Numbered from the stretch's first letter, positions 7,693 through 15,628 are shown. The stretch is DNA of 17,283 bases from an uncultured Acetatifactor sp. (GCA_910577185.1 CAJTLR010000073.1:1-17283), one strand, 5' to 3'. The notes: generated by a model from the letters alone, not told the origin. Numbers and translations: made by a program.

Positions 7693-9486
7693 TCAGGCGT
7701 TCTTGGCCAGGAAATCATACTGCGACATATACAGATCACAATAAGCTCCCTTTTGTGTCAGCAGTTCTTCGTGGGTGCCGCGTTCCAGGATGCCGCCCTT
7801 ATCCACATACATGATACAGTTGGCATTCTTTATGGTGGAAAGTCTGTGGGCGATGATGAAGGAAGTCCGTCCTTTCAGCAGTTCGTTGAGGCCCTTTTGC
7901 AGCAGGATTTCCGTCTCCGTGTCGATGCTGGAAGTGGCTTCGTCCAGTATCAGGATTCTGGGGTCGGCCAGAAGCGCCCTGGCGAAGGAGATCAGCTGTC
8001 TCTGGCCGGCGGAGAGCCTGCTGCCCCGCTCGTTCACTTCCGTGTAGTATCCGTGCTCCATCTGGCTGATAAAATCATGGGCGCATACGGTTTTTGCCGC
8101 CGCAATGACCTCCTCGTCCGTGGCTTCCCGGTTGCCGTAACGGATATTGTCCATGATGGTTCCGGAGAAAATAAAACTGTCCTGCATCATGATGCCCATC
8201 TGGGTGCGGAGGGAGTGGATGGTCACCTTGGCAATGTCCGTGCCGTCTATGAGCACCTGGCCGGAGTCCACATTATAAAAACGGCAGATCAGATTTACTA
8301 TGGTGGATTTTCCGGCGCCGGTGGGACCCACAAAGGCGTAAGTTTCCCCGGGCTTTGCCGTAAAATTAATGTGGTTCAGAATCTTGTGTCCCTCCTCATA
8401 GCTGAAGGACACATCCTGAAATTCCACCTCACCTTTCACGGGAGGCATAATGCCCGCCCCCTCCGCATCCTTCACCAGAACCGGCTCGTCGATGGTCTCG
8501 AAGATCCGCTCCAGGTAAGAGATTGCGGTCAGCAGGGAATTGTAAAAGCCGGCCAGGGTGTTGATGGGCGCCCAGAAACGTCCGATATAGGCGGTAAACG
8601 CAATCAGTACTCCCACTGTGAGCGTGGCGTCCGGCGCAAGAATCCACCGGATGCCCAGCACATAGATAAAAGAGGTAGTGATGGCAGATATCATATCCAC
8701 GCTGGGACCCATGGTAAAGTTAAATTTTATGGCGTGCATCCATGCCCTGCGGTAATTGGCGCTCAGGGTATTGAAAATCTGATTGTTTTCGTTTTCGCGG
8801 ACAAAGGACTGTGTCACACGGATGCCGTTGATGCTCTCCGCAATATATGCGTTCAAGTTGCTCTGTTTATTGGACTGAACCTGCCATGCCTTTCTCTGCT
8901 TTTTCTTGATAAACACAATCACCACCGCCAGCAGCGGCAGACCGCACAGACAGATCAGCGTCAGTCTGGGGTCGCAGAAAAACATAAATATAATAATGAA
9001 GAAAAGGTTGCAAAGGTCTGTTACGGTATTCACGATACCATTGCTCAAAAGGTCGCTTAAGCTGTTGACATAGTTTACCACACGCACCTGGATTTTGCCG
9101 TGGGGTTTGTCATCATAGTAGGAAAAAGGCAGTTCCTGCAGATGATGAAAAATGTCGGTGCGGATGGAATGAATGATGCTCTGCCCGATAATACTCATGG
9201 TTTTGATCTTAAAACGCATGGCTATGGCGGAATAACATGCCACTGCCAGGGTCAGAATACTGACAAATACGATTTTTTCCATATTTTTCTCCGGTATATA
9301 GATATCCATGATCCGCTGGAAAAAGATGGGAATCATCATGGTCAGGGCAGAGGAGGTGAGCATCAGCAGGATGATCCCCGCCATTTTCTCCTTATAAGGA
9401 GAGACATAAGCCGCCAGACGTTTCAGCTGGCTTATGTCAAAACTGTCTTCAAGAACTTCGTCCATATCATATCTGTTGCGTGCCAT
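7693..9486 (-). CDS. ABC exporter half-transporter, catalytically competent subunit
   Basis: A 597-residue ABC half-transporter (six-helix membrane domain about 30-320, ATPase domain about 350-590). Start at ATG 9486 is fixed by AGGAGG eight bases upstream; a longer frame to 9561 would overlap the preceding gene. Walker A is GPTGAGKST (387-395), Walker B ends ILILDE with catalytic Glu516, and the H-loop has His547 in IIAHRLST. The signature is LSAGQ (491-495) rather than LSGGQ. A normal Walker B combined with an altered signature is the pattern of the second subunit of heterodimeric exporters such as TM287/288, BmrCD and LmrCD. The partner is the gene 37 bases upstream. Probable substrates are hydrophobic drugs or lipids, but this is not readable from sequence. 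Confidence 0.95.
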   Translation of the reverse strand: MARNRYDMDEVLEDSFDISQLKRLAAYVSPYKEKMAGIILLMLTSSALTMMIPIFFQRIMDIYIPEKNMEKIVFVSILTLAVACYSAIAMRFKIKTMSIIGQSIIHSIRTDIFHHLQELPFSYYDDKPHGKIQVRVVNYVNSLSDLLSNGIVNTVTDLCNLFFIIIFMFFCDPRLTLICLCGLPLLAVVIVFIKKKQRKAWQVQSNKQSNLNAYIAESINGIRVTQSFVRENENNQIFNTLSANYRRAWMHAIKFNFTMGPSVDMISAITTSFIYVLGIRWILAPDATLTVGVLIAFTAYIGRFWAPINTLAGFYNSLLTAISYLERIFETIDEPVLVKDAEGAGIMPPVKGEVEFQDVSFSYEEGHKILNHINFTAKPGETYAFVGPTGAGKSTIVNLICRFYNVDSGQVLIDGTDIAKVTIHSLRTQMGIMMQDSFIFSGTIMDNIRYGNREATDEEVIAAAKTVCAHDFISQMEHGYYTEVNERGSRLSAGQRQLISFARALLADPRILILDEATSSIDTETEILLQKGLNELLKGRTSFIIAHRLSTIKNANCIMYVDKGGILERGTHEELLTQKGAYCDLYMSQYDFLAKNA

Positions 9487-9523
9487 AGTATGTACCTCCT
9501 GTTCAATTGCCACTGGCGGCCGT

Positions 9524-11326
9524 TTAAGCCTGGTGAAGGGTGGTCCGGGATTCCGGGGCATTTTTTCCCATCAGGTCATAGGGAATTTCCCCATACTGGT
9601 TATGGAAGGTTTTGGCATAATAGCCCCCCGCAGCAACCAGTTCGTCATGGGTTCCATGTTCGATAATGTGTCCCTTGTCCATGACCAGAATCTGGTCGGC
9701 ATCCCGTATGGAAGAGATACGGTAAGCCACAATAAACACGGTGCAGTCCTGCTTGATGTTTTTCAGCTGATTCTGGATATAGCTTTCCGTCTCCATGTCC
9801 ACCGCGGAGGTGGTATCGTCCAGTATCAGGATGGCAGGGTCTTTGAGCAGGGCCCTGGCAAGGGAAATCCTCTGTTTCTGGCCGCCGGAAAGTCCCACGC
9901 CGCGCTCTCCCACAATGGTGTCATATCCTTCCGGCAGGGCGGAGATAAAGTGGTTGGCATCAGCCATGATGGCGGCTTTTTTGACCCGGTCGAAACTGCA
10001 GTCGGGTCTTCCGTATGCGATATTTCCCTCAATGGTGTCCGAAAAGAGGAACACATCCTGCATGGCCATGCCGATATTGTCGCGCAGGCTGTAGAGGTCC
10101 AGCTGCCGCACATCCCGGCCATCCACCAGGACTTCACCGGATGTAATGTCATAAAAACGGCACAGCAGGTTCATCAGCGTGGATTTACCGGAACCGGTGG
10201 AACCGATGATGCCCACGGTCTGGCCGGCTTTTACCCGGAAGGAAATATCTTTCACGATATCTTCCCCGTCCGCGCTGTAGGACACATTCTTAAATTCCAC
10301 ATTTCCCCGGAGTTTTTCATGGGGATAGGCGAAGGTATCACCGTGGTTCCAGCTGAAACGGGGGGTTCTGACCCTTGGCTCCTCGCTGTAAGTGGAATAT
10401 ATCTTTTCCACGGATGTGATAAAGTTCTGGATATCGTTTACCCACCAGCCTGCCATGCGCAGAGGGGTGTTCAGCATCCAGAGATAGCCGTTGACCCGCA
10501 CCAGGTCGCCCATGGTGATCTCTTCCAGAATGACCATGTAACCGCCGTAAAGCATCAGGATAACGGTGAGCGCGTAGGAGAGAATTTCAAAAATGGGCAC
10601 ATATTTCATCCAAACCCGGGAGCCCCTGATCTGGGCTTCCTTAAACCGGTCATTCTCGATCCGGAATTTTTCTTTTTCATAATCCTCTTTTGCGAAAGCC
10701 TTTACCACCCGGTTTCCGCTGATATTCTCCTGGACAAAGGCGTTCAGCGAGGAGAAACAGTTCCGGTTCCGCTGGAAGGCGGGTTTTACTTCTTTTGACT
10801 GCCGGAAGGTGGCGATGGCAGTGAAGGGCAGCACCACCAGCATGCAGAGGGCAAGTTTTGTGCTGATGGTGAAGATCATCAGCAGCGCAAAGGCAAAGAG
10901 CAGCACATTCTGGTAGACGGCATAAATATCATATGCCATAAAGTGCCGGATGGCTTCCATGTCGCCGGTCTGGCGGCTCATCAGGTCGCCGGTGCGCTTT
11001 TTATTATAGAATGTAAAGTCTTCCTCCAGAAGTTTGCGGTATACCGTGCTTCTCATATCGTAGAGAAGTCCCTGGGAGGCGGTTTCAAATACCAGCTGGT
11101 ACAAAAAACGCAGGGCGCTGGTCATAAGGGTCACTGCCAGCAGACAAATGATCAGTCTTGGCAGCAGGTCATAATTGCCGGCCTGGATCACGTCATCCAC
11201 GATGATGCCCGAAAGGTAAGGATTCACAATGGACAGCGCGGAAATTACCGTGGTCAGGAAAAGTCCCAGCAGTATCAGTGCACGGTATTGTTTCAGAAAA
11301 CTGTAGAACCATTTCAGCGGTTTCAT
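9524..11326 (-). CDS. ABC exporter half-transporter, degenerate-site subunit
   Basis: A 600-residue ABC half-transporter, first gene of a two-gene operon. ATG at 11326 follows GAGGAGG at about 7-8 bases. The membrane domain (about 15-310) has six helices and the ATPase domain covers about 340-580. Walker A GSTGSGKST (375-383) and signature LSGGQ (479-483) are normal. Walker B reads ILILDD: Asp504 stands where the catalytic Glu belongs, and the H-loop His is replaced by Tyr535 (FIVAYRISS). Its own Walker site should therefore hydrolyse ATP poorly, while its intact signature completes the active site of the partner subunit. This matches heterodimeric multidrug exporters (BmrC/TM287 type). Both genes are transcribed leftward from a region shared with lepA. 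Confidence 0.95.
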   Translation of the reverse strand: MKPLKWFYSFLKQYRALILLGLFLTTVISALSIVNPYLSGIIVDDVIQAGNYDLLPRLIICLLAVTLMTSALRFLYQLVFETASQGLLYDMRSTVYRKLLEEDFTFYNKKRTGDLMSRQTGDMEAIRHFMAYDIYAVYQNVLLFAFALLMIFTISTKLALCMLVVLPFTAIATFRQSKEVKPAFQRNRNCFSSLNAFVQENISGNRVVKAFAKEDYEKEKFRIENDRFKEAQIRGSRVWMKYVPIFEILSYALTVILMLYGGYMVILEEITMGDLVRVNGYLWMLNTPLRMAGWWVNDIQNFITSVEKIYSTYSEEPRVRTPRFSWNHGDTFAYPHEKLRGNVEFKNVSYSADGEDIVKDISFRVKAGQTVGIIGSTGSGKSTLMNLLCRFYDITSGEVLVDGRDVRQLDLYSLRDNIGMAMQDVFLFSDTIEGNIAYGRPDCSFDRVKKAAIMADANHFISALPEGYDTIVGERGVGLSGGQKQRISLARALLKDPAILILDDTTSAVDMETESYIQNQLKNIKQDCTVFIVAYRISSIRDADQILVMDKGHIIEHGTHDELVAAGGYYAKTFHNQYGEIPYDLMGKNAPESRTTLHQA

Positions 11327-11450
11327 AATTTGTCCTCCTCGTTCTGCTTTTTCCAGGATTCAGGTTTGCAGGTACCTGGCCGTTATTTCTGGCTTATGCA
11401 ACATTGTACTTTTTGGGATACAAAATGAAATGGAATATCTTGCGGCTTTG

Positions 11451-11480
11451 ATGGAAAATATTGTAGCGGGCATTTTCCAT
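11451..11480. promoter_or_regulatory. Inverted-repeat operator candidate
   Basis: ATGGAAAAT (11451-11459) and ATTTTCCAT (11472-11480) form a perfect 9-bp inverted repeat with a 12-base spacer. The spacer contains the -10 box of the leftward promoter, and the right arm ends next to the rightward -35. A dimeric regulator bound here could control the exporter operon and perhaps lepA. Symmetry is seen; the function is inferred. Confidence 0.45.
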
Positions 11481-11490
11481 GTATGGACAA
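11460..11490 (-). promoter_or_regulatory. Candidate promoter of the ABC exporter operon
   Basis: On the - strand TTGTCC (11490-11485) is followed after 19 bases by TACAAT (11465-11460). The spacer is longer than ideal. The start would lie near 11453, about 125 bases before the first exporter gene. Confidence 0.4.
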
Positions 11491-11512
11491 TTTTGTGTAA
11501 TTCTGCTACAAT
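11484..11512 (+). promoter_or_regulatory. Sigma-A type promoter of lepA
   Basis: TGGACA (11484-11489), exactly 17 bases, TACAAT (11507-11512): one mismatch to consensus in each box. The expected start is near 11519, giving a lepA leader of about 225 bases. Its -35 overlaps the -35 of the leftward promoter. Confidence 0.7.
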
Positions 11513-11531
11513 CATACTTACCCTCCGCGTG

Positions 11532-11620
11532 TCCCGGGAGCTGTCTTTTGGCGTCCGGCGGCGTACGTCCGGTATGCTTCATTCCGCTGCCTTGTTATCT
11601 GCCCAAAGACAGTTCTGGGG
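11532..11620 (+). promoter_or_regulatory. Long hairpin in the lepA leader
   Basis: The stem pairs GGAGCTGTCTTT (11537-11548) with AAAGACAGTTCT (11605-11616), including two G-U pairs. After one mismatch it continues inward with GGC (11550-11552) and GCC (11601-11603), and outward across a bulged G with CCC (11533-11535) and GGG (11617-11619). Inside, CGGCGG (11556-11561) can pair with CCGCTG (11584-11589), or GCGTA with TATGC. It begins about 13 bases after the predicted start of transcription and lacks a following U-run, so it is not a simple terminator. It is not recognised as a known riboswitch. Confidence 0.6.
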
Positions 11621-11645
11621 GCCGGCGGGGAAGTATTGACTGGTA

Positions 11646-11663
11646 TGTGCGCTTCAGCGCACA
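11646..11663 (+). promoter_or_regulatory. Second hairpin in the lepA leader
   Basis: TGTGCGC (11646-11652) and GCGCACA (11657-11663) form a perfect 7-bp stem closed by TTCA. It is followed by GGGGGGA, not by T residues, and lies about 80 bases before the lepA start codon. Confidence 0.6.
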
Positions 11664-11744
11664 GGGGGGATAAGATTTGTGTCTGCGCACTGCTTGCCGC
11701 AAACCGGGTTATGTGCAAAGAACAGCGCAGAAATGGAGGAAAAA

Positions 11745-13568
11745 ATGGAATCAGCGAAAAAACTTGAACAGGGCAAAATCCGGAATTTTTGCATTGTTGC
11801 CCATATAGATCACGGCAAGTCCACTTTGGCGGACCGCATCATCGAACACACGGGACTTCTCACAAGCAGGGAGATGCAGTCCCAGGTTCTCGACAATATG
11901 GACCTGGAGCGGGAGAGGGGGATTACCATCAAGGCCCAGGCAGTCCGCACCGTATATAAGGCGAAGGATGGGGAGGAATATATTCTGAACCTGATTGACA
12001 CCCCGGGACATGTGGACTTTAACTATGAAGTCAGCCGTTCCCTGGCGGCCTGCGATGGGGCCGTGCTGGTGGTGGATGCCGCCCAGGGGATTGAGGCCCA
12101 GACCCTGGCCAATGTATACCTGGCCCTGGACCATGATCTTGACGTCATTCCGGTGATCAATAAGATAGACCTGCCCAGCGCGGAACCGGAGAGGGTGATG
12201 GAGGAAATTGAGGATGTGATCGGGCTGGAAGCCCACGACGCTCCCCTGATCTCCGCCAAGAACGGCATCGGCATTGATGATGTGCTGGAGCAGATTGTGA
12301 AAAAAATTCCCGCGCCCGGGGGAGATCCGGAGGCGCCGCTGCAGGCCCTGATCTTTGATTCCCTTTATGATTCCTACAAAGGAGTCATCATTTTCTGCCG
12401 TGTCATGGAGGGAACCGTAAAAAAGGGAACGATGATCCGTATGATGGCCACCGGTGCCAAAGAGGAAGTGGTGGAGGTGGGAGTCTTCGGAGCCGGCCAG
12501 TTCATTCCCTGCGGGGAATTATCGGCCGGGATGGTGGGCTATATCACTGCATCCATCAAGAATGTGAAAGACACGGCGGTGGGTGACACCGTGACGGATG
12601 ACAACAATCCCTGCGAAAGCCCCCTGCCCGGCTATAAGAAAGTACAGTCCATGGTTTACTGCGGATTCTATCCGGCAGACGGCGCGCGCTATCCGGATCT
12701 GCGGGACGCCCTGGAGAAGCTGCAGCTCAATGACGCGGCCCTGCAGTATGAGCCGGAGACCTCTGTGGCTTTGGGATTTGGATTCCGCTGCGGATTTCTG
12801 GGGCTGCTGCATCTGGAAGTCATTCAGGAGAGGCTGGAACGGGAATATAATCTGGATCTGGTGGCCACGGCGCCGGGCGTAGTCTATAAAGTATACAAGA
12901 CAAACGGGGAAGTCATGGAACTGACAAATCCTTCCAACCTGCCGGATCCCACGCTGATCGAGCATATGGAGGAGCCGGTGGTAAGCGCGGAAATCATGGT
13001 GACCAGCGAGTTTATCGGGTCCATAATGGAACTCTGCCAGGAGCGGCGGGGACGTTATCTGGGCATGGAATACATGGAGGCCGGGCGTGCCCTGCTGAAA
13101 TATGAACTTCCCCTGAATGAAATCATATATGATTTCTTTGACGCACTGAAATCCCGGTCCAGGGGATATGCCTCTTTTGATTATGACATGAAGGGATATG
13201 AAGAATCCAGGCTTGTGAAGCTGGATATTCTGATTAACCGGGAGGAAGTTGACGCGCTTTCGTTTATCGTGCACGCGGATTCCGCCTATGAGCGGGGCAG
13301 GAGGATGTGCGAGAAACTGAAAGAAGAGATTCCCAGGCATCTTTTCGAGATTCCCATTCAGGCAGCCGTGGGGGGCAAGATCATAGCCCGGGAGACGGTC
13401 AAGGCCATGCGCAAGGATGTGCTGGCAAAGTGTTACGGCGGGGATATCACCCGGAAGAAAAAGCTGCTGGAAAAGCAGAAGGAAGGAAAGAAGCGGATGC
13501 GCCAGATCGGGAATGTGGAGATTCCCCAGAAAGCTTTCCTGAGCGTCCTGAAGCTGGATGATGATTAA
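11745..13568 (+). CDS. lepA: Elongation factor 4 (LepA) GTPase
   Basis: Ribosome-associated translational GTPase, linked to back-translocation and ribosome assembly or stalling relief under ionic stress. 607 residues, as in other LepA proteins. The ATG at 11745 is preferred because GGAGG (11735-11739) lies 5 bases ahead; the ATG at 11733 would overlap that site. GTPase motifs are AHIDHGKST (19-27), the switch-I region with ERERGITIKAQ, DTPGH (85-89), NKID (139-142) and SAKNG (170-174). The LepA-specific C terminus is present (CYGGDITRKKKLLEKQKEGK and the closing IPQKAFLSVLK), which separates it from EF-G and TypA. It is followed 93 bases later by hemW, the common Firmicutes order. Expression probably starts at the promoter near 11484 and passes through a structured leader. 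Confidence 0.98.
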   Translation: MESAKKLEQGKIRNFCIVAHIDHGKSTLADRIIEHTGLLTSREMQSQVLDNMDLERERGITIKAQAVRTVYKAKDGEEYILNLIDTPGHVDFNYEVSRSLAACDGAVLVVDAAQGIEAQTLANVYLALDHDLDVIPVINKIDLPSAEPERVMEEIEDVIGLEAHDAPLISAKNGIGIDDVLEQIVKKIPAPGGDPEAPLQALIFDSLYDSYKGVIIFCRVMEGTVKKGTMIRMMATGAKEEVVEVGVFGAGQFIPCGELSAGMVGYITASIKNVKDTAVGDTVTDDNNPCESPLPGYKKVQSMVYCGFYPADGARYPDLRDALEKLQLNDAALQYEPETSVALGFGFRCGFLGLLHLEVIQERLEREYNLDLVATAPGVVYKVYKTNGEVMELTNPSNLPDPTLIEHMEEPVVSAEIMVTSEFIGSIMELCQERRGRYLGMEYMEAGRALLKYELPLNEIIYDFFDALKSRSRGYASFDYDMKGYEESRLVKLDILINREEVDALSFIVHADSAYERGRRMCEKLKEEIPRHLFEIPIQAAVGGKIIARETVKAMRKDVLAKCYGGDITRKKKLLEKQKEGKKRMRQIGNVEIPQKAFLSVLKLDDD

Positions 13569-13661
13569 GCGCGGTTTTGGGGAAACGAAAAGCGGGGTGC
13601 ATGGACGGGAAGACGTCCGGAAAGCAGGCCCCGCGGCAGGAGATATGGCGGAGGAATGGAT

Positions 13662-14858
13662 ATGCCCGGAGATCGCAATACCCACATGAAGGAGCTGGAA
13701 TTGTACTTCCATATTCCGTTCTGTGTCAGAAAATGCCTTTACTGCGACTTTTTGTCAGCTCCCGCGGGGGAGGATATCAAACAAAGATATATGGAAGCGC
13801 TTCTTACCGAGATGGCGGGAAGCGCTTTGGCGTACAGGGATTACCGGGTTATCAGTGTTTTCCTGGGCGGAGGCACGCCTTCCACGGTGCAGGCAGGGCA
13901 GATCGCGGGGCTGATGCAGGAGATGGGGAAATATTATTCCCTGGCAGGGGACGCGGAAGTGACCATTGAGGTAAATCCGGGCACGGTGACGGAGGAAAGC
14001 CTGGCGGTTTTCCGGAAAGCGGGCATCGGCCGCCTGAGCATCGGCCTGCAGTCCGCGGATGACAGGGAGCTGGCGGCGCTGGGCAGAATCCACAGCTGGG
14101 AGCAGTTTACGGATGCGTTTGCCGCTGCCCGGAAAGCCGGTTTCGACAATATCAATGTGGACGTGATGGGCGCACTGCCGGGACAGACCCTGGAGAGCTG
14201 TAAAAATACCATTGAAAAAGTTCTTTCCCTGGCAGATCCTCCGGAACATATTTCTGCCTACAGCCTGATTCTGGAGGAGGGAACGCCTCTGTATGAACGG
14301 TACCGGGAAGGAAAACTGGAGCTTCCGGACGAGGATACGGAGAGAATCATGTATCAGGAGACAGGGAGGCTTCTGGCCCGGAAAGGATACCATAGGTATG
14401 AGATATCCAATTATGCGAAAGAGGGGTTTGAATGCCGTCATAATACCGGTTACTGGAGACGGAAAAATTATCTGGGCTTCGGCATAGGGGCGGCATCCAT
14501 GGTGGAAAATGTCCGTTTTAAAAACGGTGCGGATTTGGATGCCTATCTGAAACATCCTCTGGAATGCAGGGAAGAGATCCAGCGTTTAAGCAGGCAGGAA
14601 CAAATGGAGGAGTTCTTTTTCCTGGGATTAAGGATGACAGAGGGAGTCTCCTGCGGGGAATTCCGGCGTCTGTTCGGGTGCGGGCCGGAAGAAATCTACG
14701 GAAATGTGATCCGGAAAAACATATGCGACGGACTGTTAAAACTGACCCGGGGCCGGGAAAATCTGCCGGGAGAATCTTTTGATGACGGAACGTGGATTTC
14801 CCTCACGGACAGGGGGCTGGACCTGAGCAATTATGTGATGCAGATGTTTTTGCTTTAG
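13662..14858 (+). CDS. hemW: Radical SAM heme chaperone HemW (HemN-like)
   Basis: A 398-residue radical SAM protein of the HemW group, earlier often annotated as oxygen-independent coproporphyrinogen oxidase; HemW binds heme and delivers it to client proteins. The start at ATG 13662 has GGAGG (13650-13654) at 7 bases; the ATG at 13656 is too close to that site. The cluster motif CVRKCLYCDF gives Cys21, Cys25 and Cys28 (CxxxCxxC). GGGTPS (69-74) is the SAM-binding glycine motif, and HNTGYW (260-265) is the HemW marker. A C-terminal HemN domain follows. No further heme genes are in the window. The usual hrcA-grpE-dnaK genes do not follow; sigK does. Confidence 0.94.
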   Translation: MPGDRNTHMKELELYFHIPFCVRKCLYCDFLSAPAGEDIKQRYMEALLTEMAGSALAYRDYRVISVFLGGGTPSTVQAGQIAGLMQEMGKYYSLAGDAEVTIEVNPGTVTEESLAVFRKAGIGRLSIGLQSADDRELAALGRIHSWEQFTDAFAAARKAGFDNINVDVMGALPGQTLESCKNTIEKVLSLADPPEHISAYSLILEEGTPLYERYREGKLELPDEDTERIMYQETGRLLARKGYHRYEISNYAKEGFECRHNTGYWRRKNYLGFGIGAASMVENVRFKNGADLDAYLKHPLECREEIQRLSRQEQMEEFFFLGLRMTEGVSCGEFRRLFGCGPEEIYGNVIRKNICDGLLKLTRGRENLPGESFDDGTWISLTDRGLDLSNYVMQMFLL

Positions 14859-14876
14859 GGCAACCCGTGACAGGCA

Positions 14877-14922
14877 CCATGGATGGAGGCATAACATAAA
14901 ATATGTTAAGAGTAATCCATGG
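14877..14922 (+). promoter_or_regulatory. Nested inverted repeat overlapping the sigK ribosome site
   Basis: Outer arms CCATGGAT (14877-14884) and ATCCATGG (14915-14922) are perfectly complementary, as are inner arms TAACATA (14892-14898) and TATGTTA (14902-14908) around AAA. The outer 3' arm takes up the first bases of the GGGGG ribosome site (14921-14925) of sigK, and TTTTCTTT follows at 14926-14933. It could act as a terminator for hemW, as a fold that hides the sigK ribosome site, or as a protein operator at the inner palindrome. Confidence 0.5.
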
Positions 14923-14931
14923 GGGTTTTCT

Positions 14932-15567
14932 TTGGAGACTTTTCAAAAACCGTTGACTCAGGAGGAGGAAGCCGGATACATCCGGCTGCTGCGCGATGGT
15001 TCCCCTGAGGAGGCCCAACGGGCACAGAAAATTTTGGTGGAACGGAACTTACGTCTGGTGGTGCATATCGTCAAAAAATATCAGAATGCGGACGAGGATA
15101 TAGAAGATTTTATTTCCATTGGCTGTATCGGGCTGATCAAGGCAATCAGGACATTTGATGAGAGAAAGGGACGGCTGGCAACCTATGCCTGCAGATGTAT
15201 CGAAAATGAATTGCTGATGTTTTTGCGTGGGAAAAAGAAATCTTCCAGGGAGGTATCCCTGTTTGAACCCATAGGACAGGATAAAGAAGGAAATGAAATT
15301 CACCTGGTGGATGTGATAGAACAGAACCAGCCGGATATTGTGGAAAGCATGGAGCTGGCGGGGAATATCAAAAAGCTTTTCACACTGCTGGACGTGAGCC
15401 TTACCGAACGCGAGAGACAGATTATCGTCATGCGCTACGGACTTTACGGAGGCCGGGAGGTGACCCAGAACGAGATCGGGGAAAAGATGGGAATTTCCCG
15501 AAGCTATGTGAGCCGGATAGAGAAAAAGGCCCTGGGAAAGCTGCGGGAGAAATTTGAGGAGAGATGA
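14932..15567 (+). CDS. sigK: Sporulation sigma factor SigK, lacking a pro-sequence
   Basis: Late mother-cell sigma factor that directs RNA polymerase to spore coat and germination genes. 211 residues. The family N terminus FQKPLTQEEE begins right at the start, region 2 has ERNLRLVVHIVKKYQN and DFISIGCIGLIKAI then TYACRCIENELL, the block PIGQDKEGNEIHLVDV is typical of SigK, and region 4 ends SRSYVSRIEKKALGKLREKF. The start must be TTG at 14932 with GGGGG at 6 bases: the frame is closed by a stop at 14836 and holds no ATG, GTG or other TTG between. The roughly 20-residue pro-sequence of Bacillus SigK is therefore absent, as in Clostridioides difficile. No interruption by a skin-like element is seen. 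Activity is then probably set by transcription and translation rather than by proteolytic release. Confidence 0.93.
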   Translation: METFQKPLTQEEEAGYIRLLRDGSPEEAQRAQKILVERNLRLVVHIVKKYQNADEDIEDFISIGCIGLIKAIRTFDERKGRLATYACRCIENELLMFLRGKKKSSREVSLFEPIGQDKEGNEIHLVDVIEQNQPDIVESMELAGNIKKLFTLLDVSLTERERQIIVMRYGLYGGREVTQNEIGEKMGISRSYVSRIEKKALGKLREKFEER

Positions 15568-15579
15568 AGTATAAGGAGG

Positions 15580-15628
15580 CAACAGGGGCAGCTTAGGGAC
15601 GGCAGCCCCTTTGTTGTTCCTGTTTTTT
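15580..15628 (+). terminator. Intrinsic terminator of sigK
   Basis: AGGGGC (15584-15589) pairs with GCCCCT (15605-15610), and AACAGG (15581-15586) can alternatively pair with CCTGTT (15619-15624), followed by TTTTTT (15623-15628). It begins about 13 bases after the sigK stop. Confidence 0.7.

Noticed and set aside
7597..9060. Long + strand frame of 487 codons
   Set aside because: It lies opposite the ABC half-transporter at 7693-9486, has no recognisable domain and no ribosome site; it is a shadow of codon bias.
9434..10798. Long + strand frame of 454 codons
   Set aside because: Antisense to the other ABC subunit, whose motifs are unmistakable; no independent coding evidence.
12519..13712. 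Long - strand frame of 397 codons
   Set aside because: Antisense to lepA, without motif or ribosome site.
14903..14956. 17-residue hydrophobic peptide (MLRVIHGGFLWRLFKNR) as a frameshifted sigK pro-sequence
   Set aside because: It is in another frame and ends in a stop, and its GGAGG lies 13 bases away, which is too far; it does not resemble known SigK pro-sequences.
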